A stretch of DNA of 48,413 nucleotides, from positions 1 to 48,413 of the forward strand of contig JAGYKP010000105.1 in assembly GCA_018401555.1 (NCBI GenBank). Reading direction: 5' to 3'. The notes beneath the pieces are model-generated. The model had not been told where the DNA came from. It ran no database searches and saw only the letters and a list, made by a program, of their open reading frames with translations. How positions within the stretch are numbered: the stretch's first letter is position 1; every line of letters starts with the position of its first letter. Both the position numbers and the translations under genes were made by a program. Below, piece by piece: positions 28,839 through 39,058 of this stretch. The DNA is from Halomonas sp. Its GTDB lineage: Bacteria; Pseudomonadota; Gammaproteobacteria; Pseudomonadales; Halomonadaceae.

Positions 28839-28877
28839 TGGGGCGGAAGCGGAGCCTCGGCTCCGCCTTCGACCTGC

Positions 28878-31800
28878 CTAGCGCTGCTGGTTTTCCTGGG
28901 CCTTGGCCTCCTGCTCACGACGGCGGATCTCCCGCGGGTCGTTGTGGGCACGGCGGCGACGGCGGCTGGCACGGCTCTCGGCCTTGGACTCGGGCTTCTG
29001 CTCGGCCTTGGGTGCCTCGGGCTTGGGCTCTGCCTTCGGGGCTTCGGCCTTGGGCGCCTCGGGCTTGGGCTCTGCCTTAGGGGCTTCGGCCTTGGGCGCC
29101 TCGGGCTTGGACTCCGCCTTCGGGGCTTGGCCTTGGGTGCCTCGGGCTTGGACCTCTGCCTTCGGGGCTTCGGCCTTGGGTGCCTCGGGCTTGGGCTCTG
29201 TCTTCGGGGCTTCGGGCTTGGACTCTGCCTTCGGGGCTTCGGGCCTTGGGAGCCTCGGGGCTTGGGCTCTGCCTCTCGGGGCTTCGGCCTTGGGAGCCTC
29301 GGGCTTGGGCTCTGCCTCGGGGCTTCGGGCCTTGGGTGCCTCGGGCTTGGGCTCTGTCTTCGGGCTTGAGCTGGACCTGCCTCAAGCTGCGCCTTGGGAG
29401 CCTCGGGCTTGGGCTCTGCCTTCGGGGCTTCGGCCTTGGGAGCCTCGGGCTTGGGCTCTGCCTTCGGGGCTTCGGCCTTGGGAGCCTCGGGCTTGGACTC
29501 GCCTTCGGGGCTTCGGCCTTGGTGCCTCTGGGCTTGGGCTCTGCCTTCGGGGCTTCGGCCTTGGGAGCCTCGGGCTTGGACTCTGCCTTCGGCGCTTCGG
29601 CCTTGGGCTCTGCCTTGGGAGCGTCGGCCTTCGGAGCTTCGGCCTTGGGTGCCTCGGGCTTGGCCTCGGCCTTCACGGGCTCGGCCTGGCCGGCGTCGCC
29701 CTGGTCAGCGGCCTTGGCGGCTTCCGCCTGCAGTCGCTGCTGCTCTTCCAGTGCCTTGGGGCTGATGGCGTGCTGGCGGCTGCGGTTGCGCGGGTTGTTA
29801 CGCGTCCGCTTGGGCTTGCCGTCATCGACCGGTGCATCGCTCCTGGCGTCGGCCGACTTGCTGGCGTCATCCTGCTTCTGGGGTTCGGCCGGTTTCTGGC
29901 TGGCACGCGGGTCGCGCTTCTCGCCACCGTTCTGGCGGCGGTTGTCGTCGCGCCCCTTGGCCGCGCCCCGCTGGCGCGGCTGGCGGCTCTCTTCCTGGCG
30001 ATTGCTGTCCTGACGGCCACGGTTACGCCGCCGCGGCTACCGCGATTGTCACGGCTGTCGCTGTTCCGTCTCTGCCGTCAGTGCGCTCGTTGTCCTGGCG
30101 CGGCGCACCACGCCGCTCCCGCTGCGCGGGCGGCGCTGACGGGTGTTGCGCCCACCGCGCCTCCTCGCGGGGGCGGACTTGCGCTCACCCCTTGTCGCTG
30201 CCCGTGGGAGCCGCAGCGGGGGTCGACTTCCTGGCGGTGTCGCCCGACGGCGCCTCATCGCCACCCCAGCAGCTTGCTGGAGTCCCTGACCAGGCGCCCG
30301 AGCACGCCGCCCTGGGGCTCCACGGCCACCGGGGGGGCACTGCGGCGGGGCGCGGCGGCCTTGGCGGGGGCCGCCGGCTCTTCCCTGCTTCGCCGGCGGG
30401 TCCTGTTGCAGGGAGGCGGGCGCCGGTCTCGTGGTGAATCACGGTCTTCACCGCGGCCTCGGCGCGCTGCACCGGCTTGCCGAAGGAGGCCTCGGGCTCC
30501 TTGCCCACCTCGGTGTCGAGGGGGAGCTCGAAGCTGGATTTCTGGCTGCCGTCCTCCTCGACGTGGTCGTCGCGCAGGCGTTGAACGTCGTAGTGGGGGG
30601 TGTCCATATCGGGGTTGGGCAGCAGCACGACCCGCACCTCCTGGCGACGCTCGATGTCGGCCAGCACCTTGCGCTTCTCGTTGAGCAGATAGGTCGCCAC
30701 CGGCACCGGCAGGATGGCGCGGATCTGGGCGCTGCGCTCCTTCATCGCCTCCTCTTCGATAAGGCGCATGATGGAGAGCGAGATGGAGCGCACGTCGCGG
30801 ATGGTGCCCTGGCCGTTGCAGCGCGGGCAGACCACGCCACTGGTCTCGCCCAGCGAGGGGCGCAGACGCTGGCGTGACATCTCCATCAGGCCGAAGCGCG
30901 AGATGCGGCCGATCTGCACCCGAGCCCGGTCGAGCTTGAGGGCGTCGCGCATGCGGTTCTCGACCTCGCGCTGGTTGCGCGCGGGGCTCATGTCGATGAA
31001 GTCGATCACCACCAGGCCGCCGATATCGCGCAGGCGCAACTGGCGAGCGGTCTCGTCGGCCGCCTCCAGGTTGGTCTGCAGGGCCGTCTCCTCGATGTCG
31101 CTGCCGCGGGTGGCGCGCGCCGAGTTGATGTCGATGGAGACCAGCGCCTCGGTATGGTCGATGACGATGGAGCCCCCGGAGGGCAGCTTCACCTCGCGCT
31201 CGTAGGCGGTCTCGATCTGCGACTCGATCTGGAAGCGCGAGAAGAGCGGGACCTCGTCGACGTAGAGCTTGATCTTCTGCTGGTAGGAGGGCATCACCTG
31301 GCGGATGAAGGCCAGCGCCTCCTCGTGTACCGCGGGGCTGTCGATCAGCACCTCGCCGATATCCTGGCGCAGGTAGTCACGCATGGCGCGGATGATGACG
31401 TTGGATTCGCGGTAGATCAGGAAGGGGGCGGGGCGCTTGCCGGCTTCGGCGGTGATCGACTCCCACACCTGAACCAGGTAGTCCAGATCCCACTGCAGCT
31501 CCTCGGGGCTGCGGCCGATGCCGGCGGTGCGCACGATCAGGCCCATGCGGTCCGGCACGCTGAGCTGGTTCATGGCTTCCTTGAGCTGGCTGCGCTCCTC
31601 GCCCTCGATGCGCCGCGAGATGCCGCCGGCCTTGGGGTTGTTGGGCATCAGCACCAGGAAGCGGCCGGCCAGGGAGATGAAGGTGGTCAGGGCGGCGCCC
31701 TTGTTGCCACGCTCCTCCTTGTCGACCTGGACGATGACTTCCTGGCCCTCCTTCAGCACCTCCTTGATGCTGGGGCGGCCATCGGGGTCCTTGACGAAGT

Positions 31801-32027
31801 ACTCGCGGGAGATCTCCTTGAGGGGCAGGAAACCGTGGCGGTCGGCGCCGAAGTCGACGAAGGCGGCTTCGAGGGAGGGTTCTATGCGGGTGATCTTGCC
31901 CCGATAGATATTGGCTTTCTTCTGTTCCCGGGCACCCGGATTCGTCTCCGATCTTAGAGCGTTGATATCTGACCAGCGCGACGCGCAGCTCTTCGGGCTG
32001 GGTCGCATTGATGAGCATCCGTTTCAT
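28878..32027 (-). CDS. rne: Ribonuclease E (frameshifted, repetitive C-terminus)
   Basis: Endoribonuclease and degradosome scaffold, about 1049 residues when repaired. It starts [19 protein letters not shown] at 32027. The S1 domain ([20 protein letters not shown] in part, about 35-125), the 5' sensor and DNase-I-like domain ([31 protein letters not shown]) and the Zn-link CPRCNGQG (about residue 405) are visible. After about residue 530 the protein is disordered: the membrane-binding-helix-like [16 protein letters not shown], Arg-rich RNA-binding tracts, a long APKAE repeat region and a basic end [13 protein letters not shown]. Frame changes lie near 31938, about 30400-29690 and inside the repeats. 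Confidence 0.95.
28990..29690 (-). repeat. Tandem KAE/PKPEA-coding repeat within rne
   Basis: About 700 bases built of 12- to 42-base units which on the minus strand encode runs such as [20 protein letters not shown] count more than twenty APKAE-type units. The DNA units are nearly identical, so copy number is likely to vary among strains and to be miscounted in assembly; several single-base losses fall inside. In RNase E this part is an unstructured linker before the end of the scaffold domain. Confidence 0.9.
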
Positions 32028-32499
32028 GTTGACTCGCACTATATGGCGCCGGCGAGCGCGACGTGGCGAACCGCTGTGTGCTGCGTGCCTGTGCTCAGCG
32101 CATGTCACGGATGCGCAGCTGCGTCCGACCGCGTCGCTCCCGGTGGGGCAGCGCCGCGGCATGAGCCTGTTGAGTACGGGGCGGGGGCAGGACATGTCTC
32201 GGCGGGCGTCGCACCATCCGAGCCCCTGCGGTCACGCCGACTTACCTGGCATTCATCGATTCGCCTACGCCGGCCTCCGGCACGCTGTTGAACGTGTCCC
32301 GTGGCCACCCCGTCGCTTTCCGTGACTGGGGTAGCGGCCGGGGATCCGGGCGTGGCGCGTTTATCGCTGTATCGCTTGTCTCTTGCAACGGGCGGCGGGA
32401 CGTCTTGGCGTCGTCGCGGCCTGATCTTTTCGCTCCGGCCTGCGTGTCTGTCGGGCAGGCGCCTTGCGGGTGCAATGATGCCCATTGGAGCGAGTTGGC
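32028..32499 (-). other. Long rne leader region without a gene
   Basis: The gap between rne and rluC is 569 bases. From the candidate promoter at 32500-32528, about 465 bases would be transcribed before the rne start. No open frame here looks coding. The stretch is rich in short GC inverted repeats such as GCCGGAGGCCGGC. E. coli rne has a 361-nt leader through which RNase E controls its own mRNA; a comparable role here is inference. No clear Shine-Dalgarno precedes the rne ATG. On the plus strand a TAGAAT (32555-32560) may be the rluC -10. Confidence 0.5.
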
Positions 32500-32528
32500 A
32501 ATATAACAGCAAGCAGGGTTACCAGCAA
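32500..32528 (-). promoter_or_regulatory. Candidate rne promoter
   Basis: On the minus strand TTGCTG (32523-32528) and TATATT (32500-32505) are separated by 17 bases. The -10 is good and the -35 has only its first three consensus bases. Confidence 0.45.
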
Positions 32529-32596
32529 TTGGCGCGGCGGGGCGAACACTGCGTTAGAATGCGCCCTTCGCAGGTTCAGAGCAGTGGAGTCTCGGC

Positions 32597-33572
32597 ATGG
32601 CCGAAGGGCGCGACGTACAGTGGGTAGAGGTCACGGAAGGGCAGGACGGCCAGCGGGTCGACAACTTCCTGATGACGCGCATCAAGGGAGCGCCGCGGGC
32701 GCTGATCTATCGCATCGTGCGCAAGGGCGAGGTGCGCGTGAACAAGAAGCGCGTCAAGCCCGATGCCCGCCACGGCCACGGGGACCTGAGCGCGCTGCTC
32801 CCGCCGCTCAAGCTGTCGCCGCGTGAGGCGGTGCGCGAGGTGAGCGACAACCTGCGCAACCTGCTGGCCGGCAGCGTGCTGGTGGAGGGGCGTGACTGGC
32901 TGGTGATCAACAAGCCCTCCCGGGACTGGCCGTTCACGGTGGCAGCGGGGTCAAGATTGGCCTGATCGAGGCGCTGCGCCAGGTGCGCGAGGATCTCGAC
33001 TTCCTGGAGCTGGTGCACCGCCTGGATCGCGATACCTCGGGCTGCCTGCTGCTGGCCAAGTCACGGCCGGCCCTGCTGGCGCTCAACACACTCGCTCAAG
33101 CGGCGGCAGATGGACCGGCGCCTACACGCGGCAGCTGGTGGCGGCCGATCGCCACGCTTCGGCCCGCACTGGCGCGACTTCGTGGCGGCTCGCCTGGATC
33201 GCTACACCCTGGCCAACGGCGAGAGCGCCGCGTGCGCGTCGACTTCGAGGGCAAGGTGGCCCGCACTCGCTTCGCGGTGCGTGAGGCCTTTCCGAAGGTG
33301 AGCCTGCTGGAAGCGGAGCCAGTCACCGGTCGTACCCACCAGATCCGCGTTCACGCGGCCCACGCCGGACACCCGCTGCTCGGCGACGACAAGTATGGCT
33401 CCCGGGAGAGTCAGCAGCTTGCCGCGCGGCTCGGCCCCTCTGCGAAACGGCCGTTCCTGCGTAGCCGAGTCTGGCCTTTCCCGAGCCCACCAGCGGCCGT
33501 GAAGTGCGTATTCGCGCGCCGCTGCCCGATGACCTCGAGGCGGTGTTGAGCCGCGCTCGTGAGGCCCGCTGA
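32597..33572 (+). CDS. rluC: 23S rRNA pseudouridine synthase RluC (frameshifted)
   Basis: Makes pseudouridines 955, 2504 and 2580 of 23S rRNA in E. coli. The N-terminal S4 RNA-binding domain (GQRVDNFLMTRIKGAPRAL, IYRIVRKGEVRVNKKR) spans about residues 17-75. The catalytic motif LVHRLDRDTSGCLLLAKSRP, with the nucleophilic Asp, follows, then VTGRTHQIRVHAAHAGHPLLGD in part. About 324 residues. Frame changes near 32920, 33090, 33130-33230 and 33430-33480. The end is set at TGA 33570-33572, reading APLPDDLEAVLSRAREAR. It diverges from rne, as in E. coli. Confidence 0.93.
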
Positions 33573-33581
33573 GGAGACGAC

Positions 33582-34239
33582 ATGCGCTATCGACTGGTTA
33601 TCTTCGACTGGGACGGGACCCTGATGGACTCCGCGGCGCGGATCGTCGCCTGCATGCAGGCGGCATCGCGGGACGCCGGCTGGGGTGAGCTCGCGCCGGA
33701 GAGCATCCGCAATATCATCGGCCTGGGGCTTCCCGAGGCCATCGCCTCCCTGTGTCCGGGCATCGATGCGGAGCGCGCCGAGCTGCTACGCAGCCGTTAC
33801 GCCTGGCATTTCGTGGAGGGCAACGACACGCCCATGTCTTTCTTCCCCGAGGTGGAGGGCGGGCTGTCCGGGCTGCATATGCGGCCCGGGCAACGCCTGG
33901 CGGCGGCCTCACGGCAAAGAGCCGCCGTGGCCTCGACCGCGTCTTCCGGGAGAGCCGCAGCGGTCACTGGTTCCACGCCAGCAGGACCGCCGACAGGGAC
34001 CCTGCTCCAAGCCCCACCCGCTGATGCTCGAGGAGCTGCTGGCCGAACTCGAGGTGCCGCTGGCGGAGGCTGTCATGGTGGGTGATACCGAGTATGACCT
34101 GGAGATGGCGCGCGCCATCGGCATGGATCGCGTGGCGGTGACCTGGGGCGTGCATGCGCCCGAGCGCCTGGCGGCGAGCCTGCCGACCTTCACCGCCGAG
34201 GCGGTGCCGGAACTGTTCGACTGGCTGCAGGGGAGATAG
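33582..34239 (+). CDS. HAD-superfamily phosphatase (frameshifted)
   Basis: About 219 residues. Motif I is VIFDWDGTLMDSA (nucleophile Asp near residue 9), a helical cap follows, motif III includes CKPHPLMLEELL and motif IV is VMVGDTEYDLEMARA. This is the phosphoglycolate-phosphatase-like group; in Pseudomonas a related hydrolase also lies between rluC and sppA. The substrate cannot be told. The region 33880-34020 carries several indels; pieces such as AVATGKSRRGLDRVF can be put together across frames. It starts nine bases after rluC and ends three bases before sppA. Confidence 0.87.
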
Positions 34240-34242
34240 ACG

Positions 34243-35358
34243 ATGTCCGATGAGCGCAATGAGCATGAGGAGGGGCGCGACCCCTGGACCCAGGGACCCG
34301 AGCTGAGTCGCGACGAGGCCCGAGGAACAGCACGCCGGCGCAGAGACGATGCCCGGATCGAGTGCGCCTGCCCCACCGAGGATGCCGAGGCGCCGCGGCG
34401 GCGTCAGCGGTGCTCGAGCAGACGGCGATGATGGGGCGCTGGATCGACGGTGTGCTCGCCGAGCAGCGTCGTTCACGTCGCTGGAAGCTGTTCTTCCGCT
34501 TCCTGTTCGTGGGGCTCGTCGCGGTCTCCCTGTCGGTGACCCTCTATGGCCTGCTGGCCGGGCCCGCCTCGCTCGGTGCGGCGGATGGCCCGCACTTGGG
34601 CGTGGTCAAGGTGGAGGGGGTGATCGATGCCGACGGAACCGCCAGTGCGCAGCGCATCAATGCCGGGCTGAGGCGCGCCTGGGAAGCCGAGCAGAGCCGG
34701 GCGGTGGTGCTGCATATCAACAGCCCCGGGGGTAGCCCGGTGCAGTCCCAGCGCATCTTCGACGAGGTCATGCGCCTGCGTGACGAGGGCGACAAGCCGA
34801 TCATTGCGGTGATCGAGGATATCGGCGCCAGCGGTGCCTACTATATTGCCGCCGGTGCCGACGAGATTTCATTGCCGCCCCGGCCAGCCTGGTGGGTTCC
34901 ATCGGAGTGATCTACTCGAGCTTCGGGTTCCAGGAGGCCATCGACCGGCTGGGCGTCGAGCGCCGGGGTCACCGCCGGAGACAACAAGGCCTTCCTCGAC
35001 CCCTTCTCGGATGTGGCGCCGGAGCAGCGTGAATTCTGGCAGTCGGTGCTGGACAGCACCCATGACCAGTTCATCGCCGCGGTACGCGAGGGGCGAGGGG
35101 AGCGCCTGAGTGATGACGACGCGCTGTTCAGCGGCCTCGTCTGGAGCGGTGAGCAGGCCCTGGAATTCGGCCTGGTGGACTCCCTGGGCAGCCTCGATAC
35201 CCTGGCGCGAGAGCGGCTTTCCGAGCCAGGCTGCGCGACTACACCCCGCGCCTGGATCCCTTCGAGCGCCTGTCGCGCCAGTTTCAGACCGGGTGGCCGT
35301 GAGGTGGCCTGGGGGCTGCCCCGCGCGGAGATCGCCGGTGCGTTACCAGCTGCCTTAG
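34243..35358 (+). CDS. sppA: Signal peptide peptidase SppA, short (S49) type (frameshifted)
   Basis: Membrane serine protease that degrades cleaved signal peptides. About 371 residues: a long acidic cytoplasmic start, one membrane segment (FFRFLFVGLVAVSLSVTLYG, about residues 82-101), then the S49 domain. HINSPGGSPVQSQRI, the nucleophile serine in EDIGASGAYYIAAGADE, SLVGSIGVIYSSFGF and the general-base lysine in AGDNKAFLDPF are visible. Frame changes near 34360-34400, 34875, 34970 and 35215-35320. The repaired end VRYQLP gives the stop at 35356-35358. A structured repeat follows. Confidence 0.9.
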
Positions 35359-35405
35359 AGCGCCGAGCTTCAAGCGCCGAACAGGCTGGCAGTACTGATC
35401 CGAGC

Positions 35406-35511
35406 GGCGCCGGGGATAAGTCGTAGAGGGGGTCCTATGCCAGGGATGGCATCGGTAGCGCCCAGGGAGGGGTTCATAGCGCCCCCTCAGAGACTTGTCG
35501 CCGGAAAAGCC
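35406..35511 (-). repeat. Structured intergenic element, copy B (inverted)
   Basis: The minus strand matches copy A (12507-12624) from GGCTTTTC to GGCGCC. Stems: outer GACAAGTC/GACTTATC (one mismatch), inner GAGGGGG/CCCCCTC, hairpins CCC-CTCCCT-GGG and ATGCC-ATCCCT-GGCAT. Compared with copy A, paired positions change together in every stem while loops CTCCCT and ATCCCT and the linkers CGCTACCG and AGGA stay fixed. It is 12 bases shorter than copy A. It lies between convergent sppA and maf, starting seven bases after the maf stop in maf's sense, so it would form in the maf 3' end. Confidence 0.85.
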
Positions 35512-35517
35512 GCGGCG

Positions 35518-36105
35518 TCAGGCTGCGGGCCCCAGCGGGTCCACTCCTGCCTCGCGCAGCAGGGCGCAGAGGCGGATCAGTGGCAGGCCGATCAGGGTGT
35601 TGGGGTCGTCGCCCTCGAGGCGTTCGAAAAGGGTGATCCCGAGCCCCTCCATGCGGAAGCTGCCGGCGCACTCCAGCGGCTTCTCCCGTTCCACATAGTT
35701 CGCGATCTCCTCTTCGCTGAGCGCGCGAAACACCACGTCATAGGTCTCGTGGCAGACTCGGTGACGGCCGTGGGTATCCACCAGCGCCAGGCCGGTCACG
35801 AAACGCACCCGGTTGCCGGAGAAACGTGCCAGCTGGGCGCGAGCGGCGGCGAGGTCGGTGGCCTTGCCGAGGATCTCGCCTGCGAACAGCGCAATCTGGT
35901 CGGAGCCGATGATCAGGTGCTGCGGCCACTCGTCTGCCAGGTGCTGCGCCTTGGTCAGCGCCAGGCGGTGTACCAGGCCACTGGGTGATTCACCGGACCG
36001 CGGGGTCTCGTCGATGTCGGGGCTCTGCCAGGCATACGGGAGTTCCAGGCGGTCGAGAAGCTGGCGCCGCCAGCGCGATCCGGAGGCGAGGACGAGGCGT
36101 GGCAT
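35518..36105 (-). CDS. yceF: Maf-like nucleotide pyrophosphatase (YceF type)
   Basis: A 195-residue Maf/Ham1-fold nucleoside-triphosphate pyrophosphatase. N-terminal LVLASGSRWRRQLLDRL is the signature; the metal-binding glutamate and aspartates occur in PDIDET and LIIGSDQIALF, followed by TGLALVDTHG. E. coli YceF acts on 7-methyl-GTP, and the position beside yceD and rpmF supports the YceF subgroup over the dTTP/UTP-specific YhdE. It is transcribed away from yceD. Intact. Confidence 0.92.
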   Translation of the reverse strand: MPRLVLASGSRWRRQLLDRLELPYAWQSPDIDETPRSGESPSGLVHRLALTKAQHLADEWPQHLIIGSDQIALFAGEILGKATDLAAARAQLARFSGNRVRFVTGLALVDTHGRHRVCHETYDVVFRALSEEEIANYVEREKPLECAGSFRMEGLGITLFERLEGDDPNTLIGLPLIRLCALLREAGVDPLGPAA

Positions 36106-36172
36106 GCAGGGGTCTCCAGAGTGTCGATAGCGCCGCAGGTTAGCACGAAGCCGAGTGCCACGGCGGCTTCTC

Positions 36173-36201
36173 CTGACAGGGGCGGGGGGAGTGCCTATCA
36201 T
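36173..36201 (+). promoter_or_regulatory. Strong promoter at the head of the yceD-rpmF-fab run
   Basis: CTGACA (36173-36178) and TATCAT (36196-36201) are exactly 17 bases apart. The predicted start, about 36208, is only about three bases before the yceD ATG at 36211, so the transcript would be almost leaderless. Confidence 0.7.
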
Positions 36202-36210
36202 TGCGCGCCT

Positions 36211-36738
36211 ATGTTGACCACACGACTCCCTGGCAGGGTTGAGCCCTACAAGCTCGCCGCCCGCGCCGAGCACCTGGAAGGGCTGATGGCCCTGGACGCC
36301 TTTGCGCGATTGACCGAAGCGGTCGGTCAGCAGCATGGCGATGTCGAGGTGTGGCTGGATTTCAGCGTCGACCCCCAGGGGCGTCGCGAGATCCACGGGC
36401 GGCTGCGCGCCACGCTGCAGCTGCCCTGTCGGCGTTGCCTGCGCCCCATGGCGCAGGACGTCGAGAGCCAGTTCCTGCTCGGCATGGTCACCAGCGACGC
36501 CCTGGCGGCCGAGTTGCCCAGCACCCATGAGCCGGTGCTGGTGGAAGACGAACAGCTGAACCTGCTGACGGTGGTCGAGGATGAACTGATCCTCAGCCTT
36601 CCCCAGGTGGTTTACCACGATGAGGCCGACTGTGCGGTCTCACGCGACCAGCTGACCAGCGGGGAGGATGCCGTGGCATCCAGCGAGCCCGCAGCCAGCC
36701 CCTTCGACGTGCTCCGGCACCTCAAGGGAAAATCCTGA
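36211..36738 (+). CDS. yceD: DUF177 protein YceD
   Basis: A 175-residue protein of the YceD/DUF177 family, linked in plants and bacteria to 23S rRNA accumulation. The LQLPCRRCLRPMAQDVES segment with its CXXC, the EDEQLNLLTVVEDELILSLP segment (given in part) and the terminal PFDVLRHLKGK are conserved. The ATG at 36211 matches the family N-terminus (LPGRVEPYKLAAR) but has no Shine-Dalgarno and lies next to the predicted transcription start. It is followed by rpmF after 32 bases, the near-universal pairing. Intact. Confidence 0.93.
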   Translation: MLTTRLPGRVEPYKLAARAEHLEGLMALDAFARLTEAVGQQHGDVEVWLDFSVDPQGRREIHGRLRATLQLPCRRCLRPMAQDVESQFLLGMVTSDALAAELPSTHEPVLVEDEQLNLLTVVEDELILSLPQVVYHDEADCAVSRDQLTSGEDAVASSEPAASPFDVLRHLKGKS

Positions 36739-36770
36739 TTCATTACCGATTCACTCTGGAGTGACATCCC

Positions 36771-36941
36771 ATGGCAGTTCAACAGAACCGCAAGACCCGT
36801 TCCAAGCGCGGCATGCGTCGCAGCCACGACGCCCTGAGCGCCCCGGCCCTGTCCCAGGACAAGGAGACCGGTGCCACTCACCTGCGTCACCACGTCTCTC
36901 CGGATGGCTTCTACCGTGGTCGCAAGGTCGTCGACGCTTAA
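36771..36941 (+). CDS. rpmF: 50S ribosomal protein L32
   Basis: A 56-residue ribosomal protein, [20 protein letters not shown] at the start, then [18 protein letters not shown]. coli L32 has 57 residues including the initiator and the same N-terminus. The sequence is highly basic. CTGGAGTGA lies about eight bases before the ATG. The Zn-binding cysteines found in some L32 proteins are absent. Between yceD and plsX. Intact; short enough to be missed by length filters. Confidence 0.97.
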   Translation: MAVQQNRKTRSKRGMRRSHDALSAPALSQDKETGATHLRHHVSPDGFYRGRKVVDA

Positions 36942-36985
36942 GTCGACGACGCGACCTGCGGTGACCCCTGGCTCCTGACCCCCTC

Positions 36986-38049
36986 ATGCGGATCGCCATC
37001 GATGCGATGGGGGGGGACCTCGGGCCCCGTGCCACTGTGCGCGGTGCCGCCGGGGCAGCCCTCCAAGACACCCGTCTCGCGCTGCGACTGTTCGGCCCCC
37101 GGGATCGACTGGAGCGTGAGATCGCCAGCCTGCGCGCGGCGTCTCGCCGCGGCCGGTTCGCGTCTGGAGGTCGTGGATGCCCCTGACGAGATTGCCCCGG
37201 GGCTGCGCCCCTCCGAGGCGCTGCGCCATGGCCGTGACAGCAGCATGGCACGCATGCTCGACTGTCTGGCCTCGGGTGAGGCCTGTGCCGCGTCAGTGGC
37301 GGCAAGCACTGCGGGCCTCGATGGCCCTGGGGCGGCGCGCGCTCGGGACCGTGGCCGGTATTCCCCGTCCGGCGATCAGCACCGCGATTCCCACGCACGA
37401 GCAGGGACGCTGCTACCTGCTCGACCTGGGCGCCAACGTCGAGGCTTCCGCCGACCGCCTGGTGGACTTCGCCCGCATGGGCGAGGTGATGGCGCGCCAT
37501 GTGGATGGCCTGGCGCGGCCCCGGGTGGCGCTGCTCAATGTCGGTGTCGAGGGCATCAAGGGCACCGCCAGCGTTCGCCAGGCGGACGCCCGGCTGCGCG
37601 AATTGCCGGAGCTCGACTACCGAGGCTACGTCGAAGGGGATGGGATCTTCGCCGGCAGGGTCGATGTGGTGGTCTGCGACGGCTTCGTGGGCAATGCCGT
37701 GCTCAAGGCCAGTGAAGGCCTGGCACGCATGCTGGTGTCCCGGGTTCAGGCCACGTTCGAGGCGCACTGGGGCAGCCGCCTGGTGGGCCTGCTCGCCAGG
37801 CCGGCGCTGCGTCGCCTGCGTGGCGAACTCGATCCGGTTCGCTATAACGGCGCCAGTCTGCTGGGGCTTGCCGGCATCGTGGTGAAGAGCCACGGCGGAT
37901 CCGACGCCGATGGTTTCCGCTTTGCCGTGCTTCGCGCCGTGCAGGAGGTGGAGCACGACCTCCCGCGGCGTCTGGCGCGGGAGCTCGGTGGCGCTCCACA
38001 GCACTCTACTTCTCGCGCCGGTGCGACCGGCGGCGATGACAGGCAATAA
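36986..38049 (+). CDS. plsX: Phosphate acyltransferase PlsX (frameshifted)
   Basis: Converts acyl-ACP to acyl-phosphate for phospholipid synthesis at the membrane surface. The N-terminus [19 protein letters not shown] is diagnostic. Other motifs: [82 protein letters not shown] and [15 protein letters not shown]. About 354 residues. Frame changes near 37165 and 37310. It runs into fabD after 17 bases. fabH, which lies between plsX and fabD in E. coli, is absent here, as in Pseudomonas. Confidence 0.95.
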
Positions 38050-38066
38050 AAGCAAAGGTGACCAAG

Positions 38067-39027
38067 ATGACTCAACCGCTCGCCCTCGTGTTTCCCGGAC
38101 AGGGTTCCCAGCAGGTCGGCATGCTGCGGGAGCTGGCGGAGCGCTACAGCGTGGTGGGCACGACCTTCGAGGAAGCCTCCGAGGCCCTCGGTTATGACCT
38201 CTGGCAGGTGGTCCAGGAGGGCCCCGCCGAGGCGCTCAACGCCACCGCCTGTACCCAGCCTGCGCTGCTCACCGCCAGCGTGGCGATCTGGCGCATCTGG
38301 CAGGAGCTCGAGGGGCCGCGCCCCGGTGCCATGGCCGGCCACAGCCTCGGCGAGTACAGTGCCATGGTCTGCGCCGGGGTGATGCCCTTCGCCGAGGGGG
38401 TCAGGCTGGTCAAGCTGCGCGGCGAAGCCATGCAGGCCGCGGTGCCGGCGGGGCAGGGCGCCATGGCGGCGATCCTGGGCCTCGATGACGCCGTGGTGGA
38501 GCAGGCCTGTGCCGAGGCGGCCCAGGGCGATGTGGTTTCGGCGGTGAACTACAATGCTCCTGGCCAGGTGGTGATTGCCGGCAGCAAGGCGGCCGTGGAG
38601 CGGGCCATTGCGGCCTGCCAGGAGGCGGGTGCCAAGCGGTGCCATGCCGCTACCGGTCTCGGTGCCCTCCCACTGTGCGCTGATGGAGCCGGCCGCCGAG
38701 CGACTGGCCGCGGCACTGGGCGAGGTGGCGCTCAAGGCGCCGCGCTACACCGTGGTCCAGAACGTCGATGCCCAGGCCCATGCCGATGTCGAGACCCTGC
38801 GCACGCGGCTGATCGAACAGCTCTATCGTCCGGTACGCTGGACCTCCTGCGTCGAGGCCATGAGCGAGCGCGGTGCCGAGGTGTTCATCGAGTGCGGGCC
38901 GGGCAAGGTGCTCACCGGCCTGGGCAAGCGTATCGCCCGCGGCAGCAAGGGCCTGGCGGTCAATGACCCCGACAGCCTCGATGCGGCCCTGGAGCTGGCG
39001 CGCGGCGTGGCAGTCAACCACGGTTGA
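38067..39027 (+). CDS. fabD: Malonyl-CoA:ACP transacylase (one frameshift)
   Basis: Loads malonyl groups onto ACP. LVFPGQGSQQVGM (residues 7-19), the nucleophile elbow GHSLGEYS (Ser93) and the catalytic histidine in VSVPSHCALME are visible, plus QNVDAQAHAD and ECGPGKVLTGL. About 319 residues. The ATG at 38067 is preferred over a GTG at 38058 because AAAGGTGA is then correctly spaced. One extra or missing base near 38640 changes frame just before the histidine motif. Confidence 0.96.
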
Positions 39028-39058
39028 TCTCTTTTCACAGGACGAAGGCGTAATTTTC

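Noticed and set aside
28903..30684. A 593-codon open frame on the plus strand, rich in Leu/Gly/Ala/Ser
   Set aside because: It is the complement of the rne APKAE repeat and Arg-rich region; the low-complexity composition is what those repeats give in antisense. No start signal or family match.
32288..32506. Small frames in the rne-rluC gap
   Set aside because: Several 60-110 codon frames overlap on both strands with no start signal, no recognisable motif and Ser/Arg/Pro-rich composition typical of GC-rich non-coding sequence.
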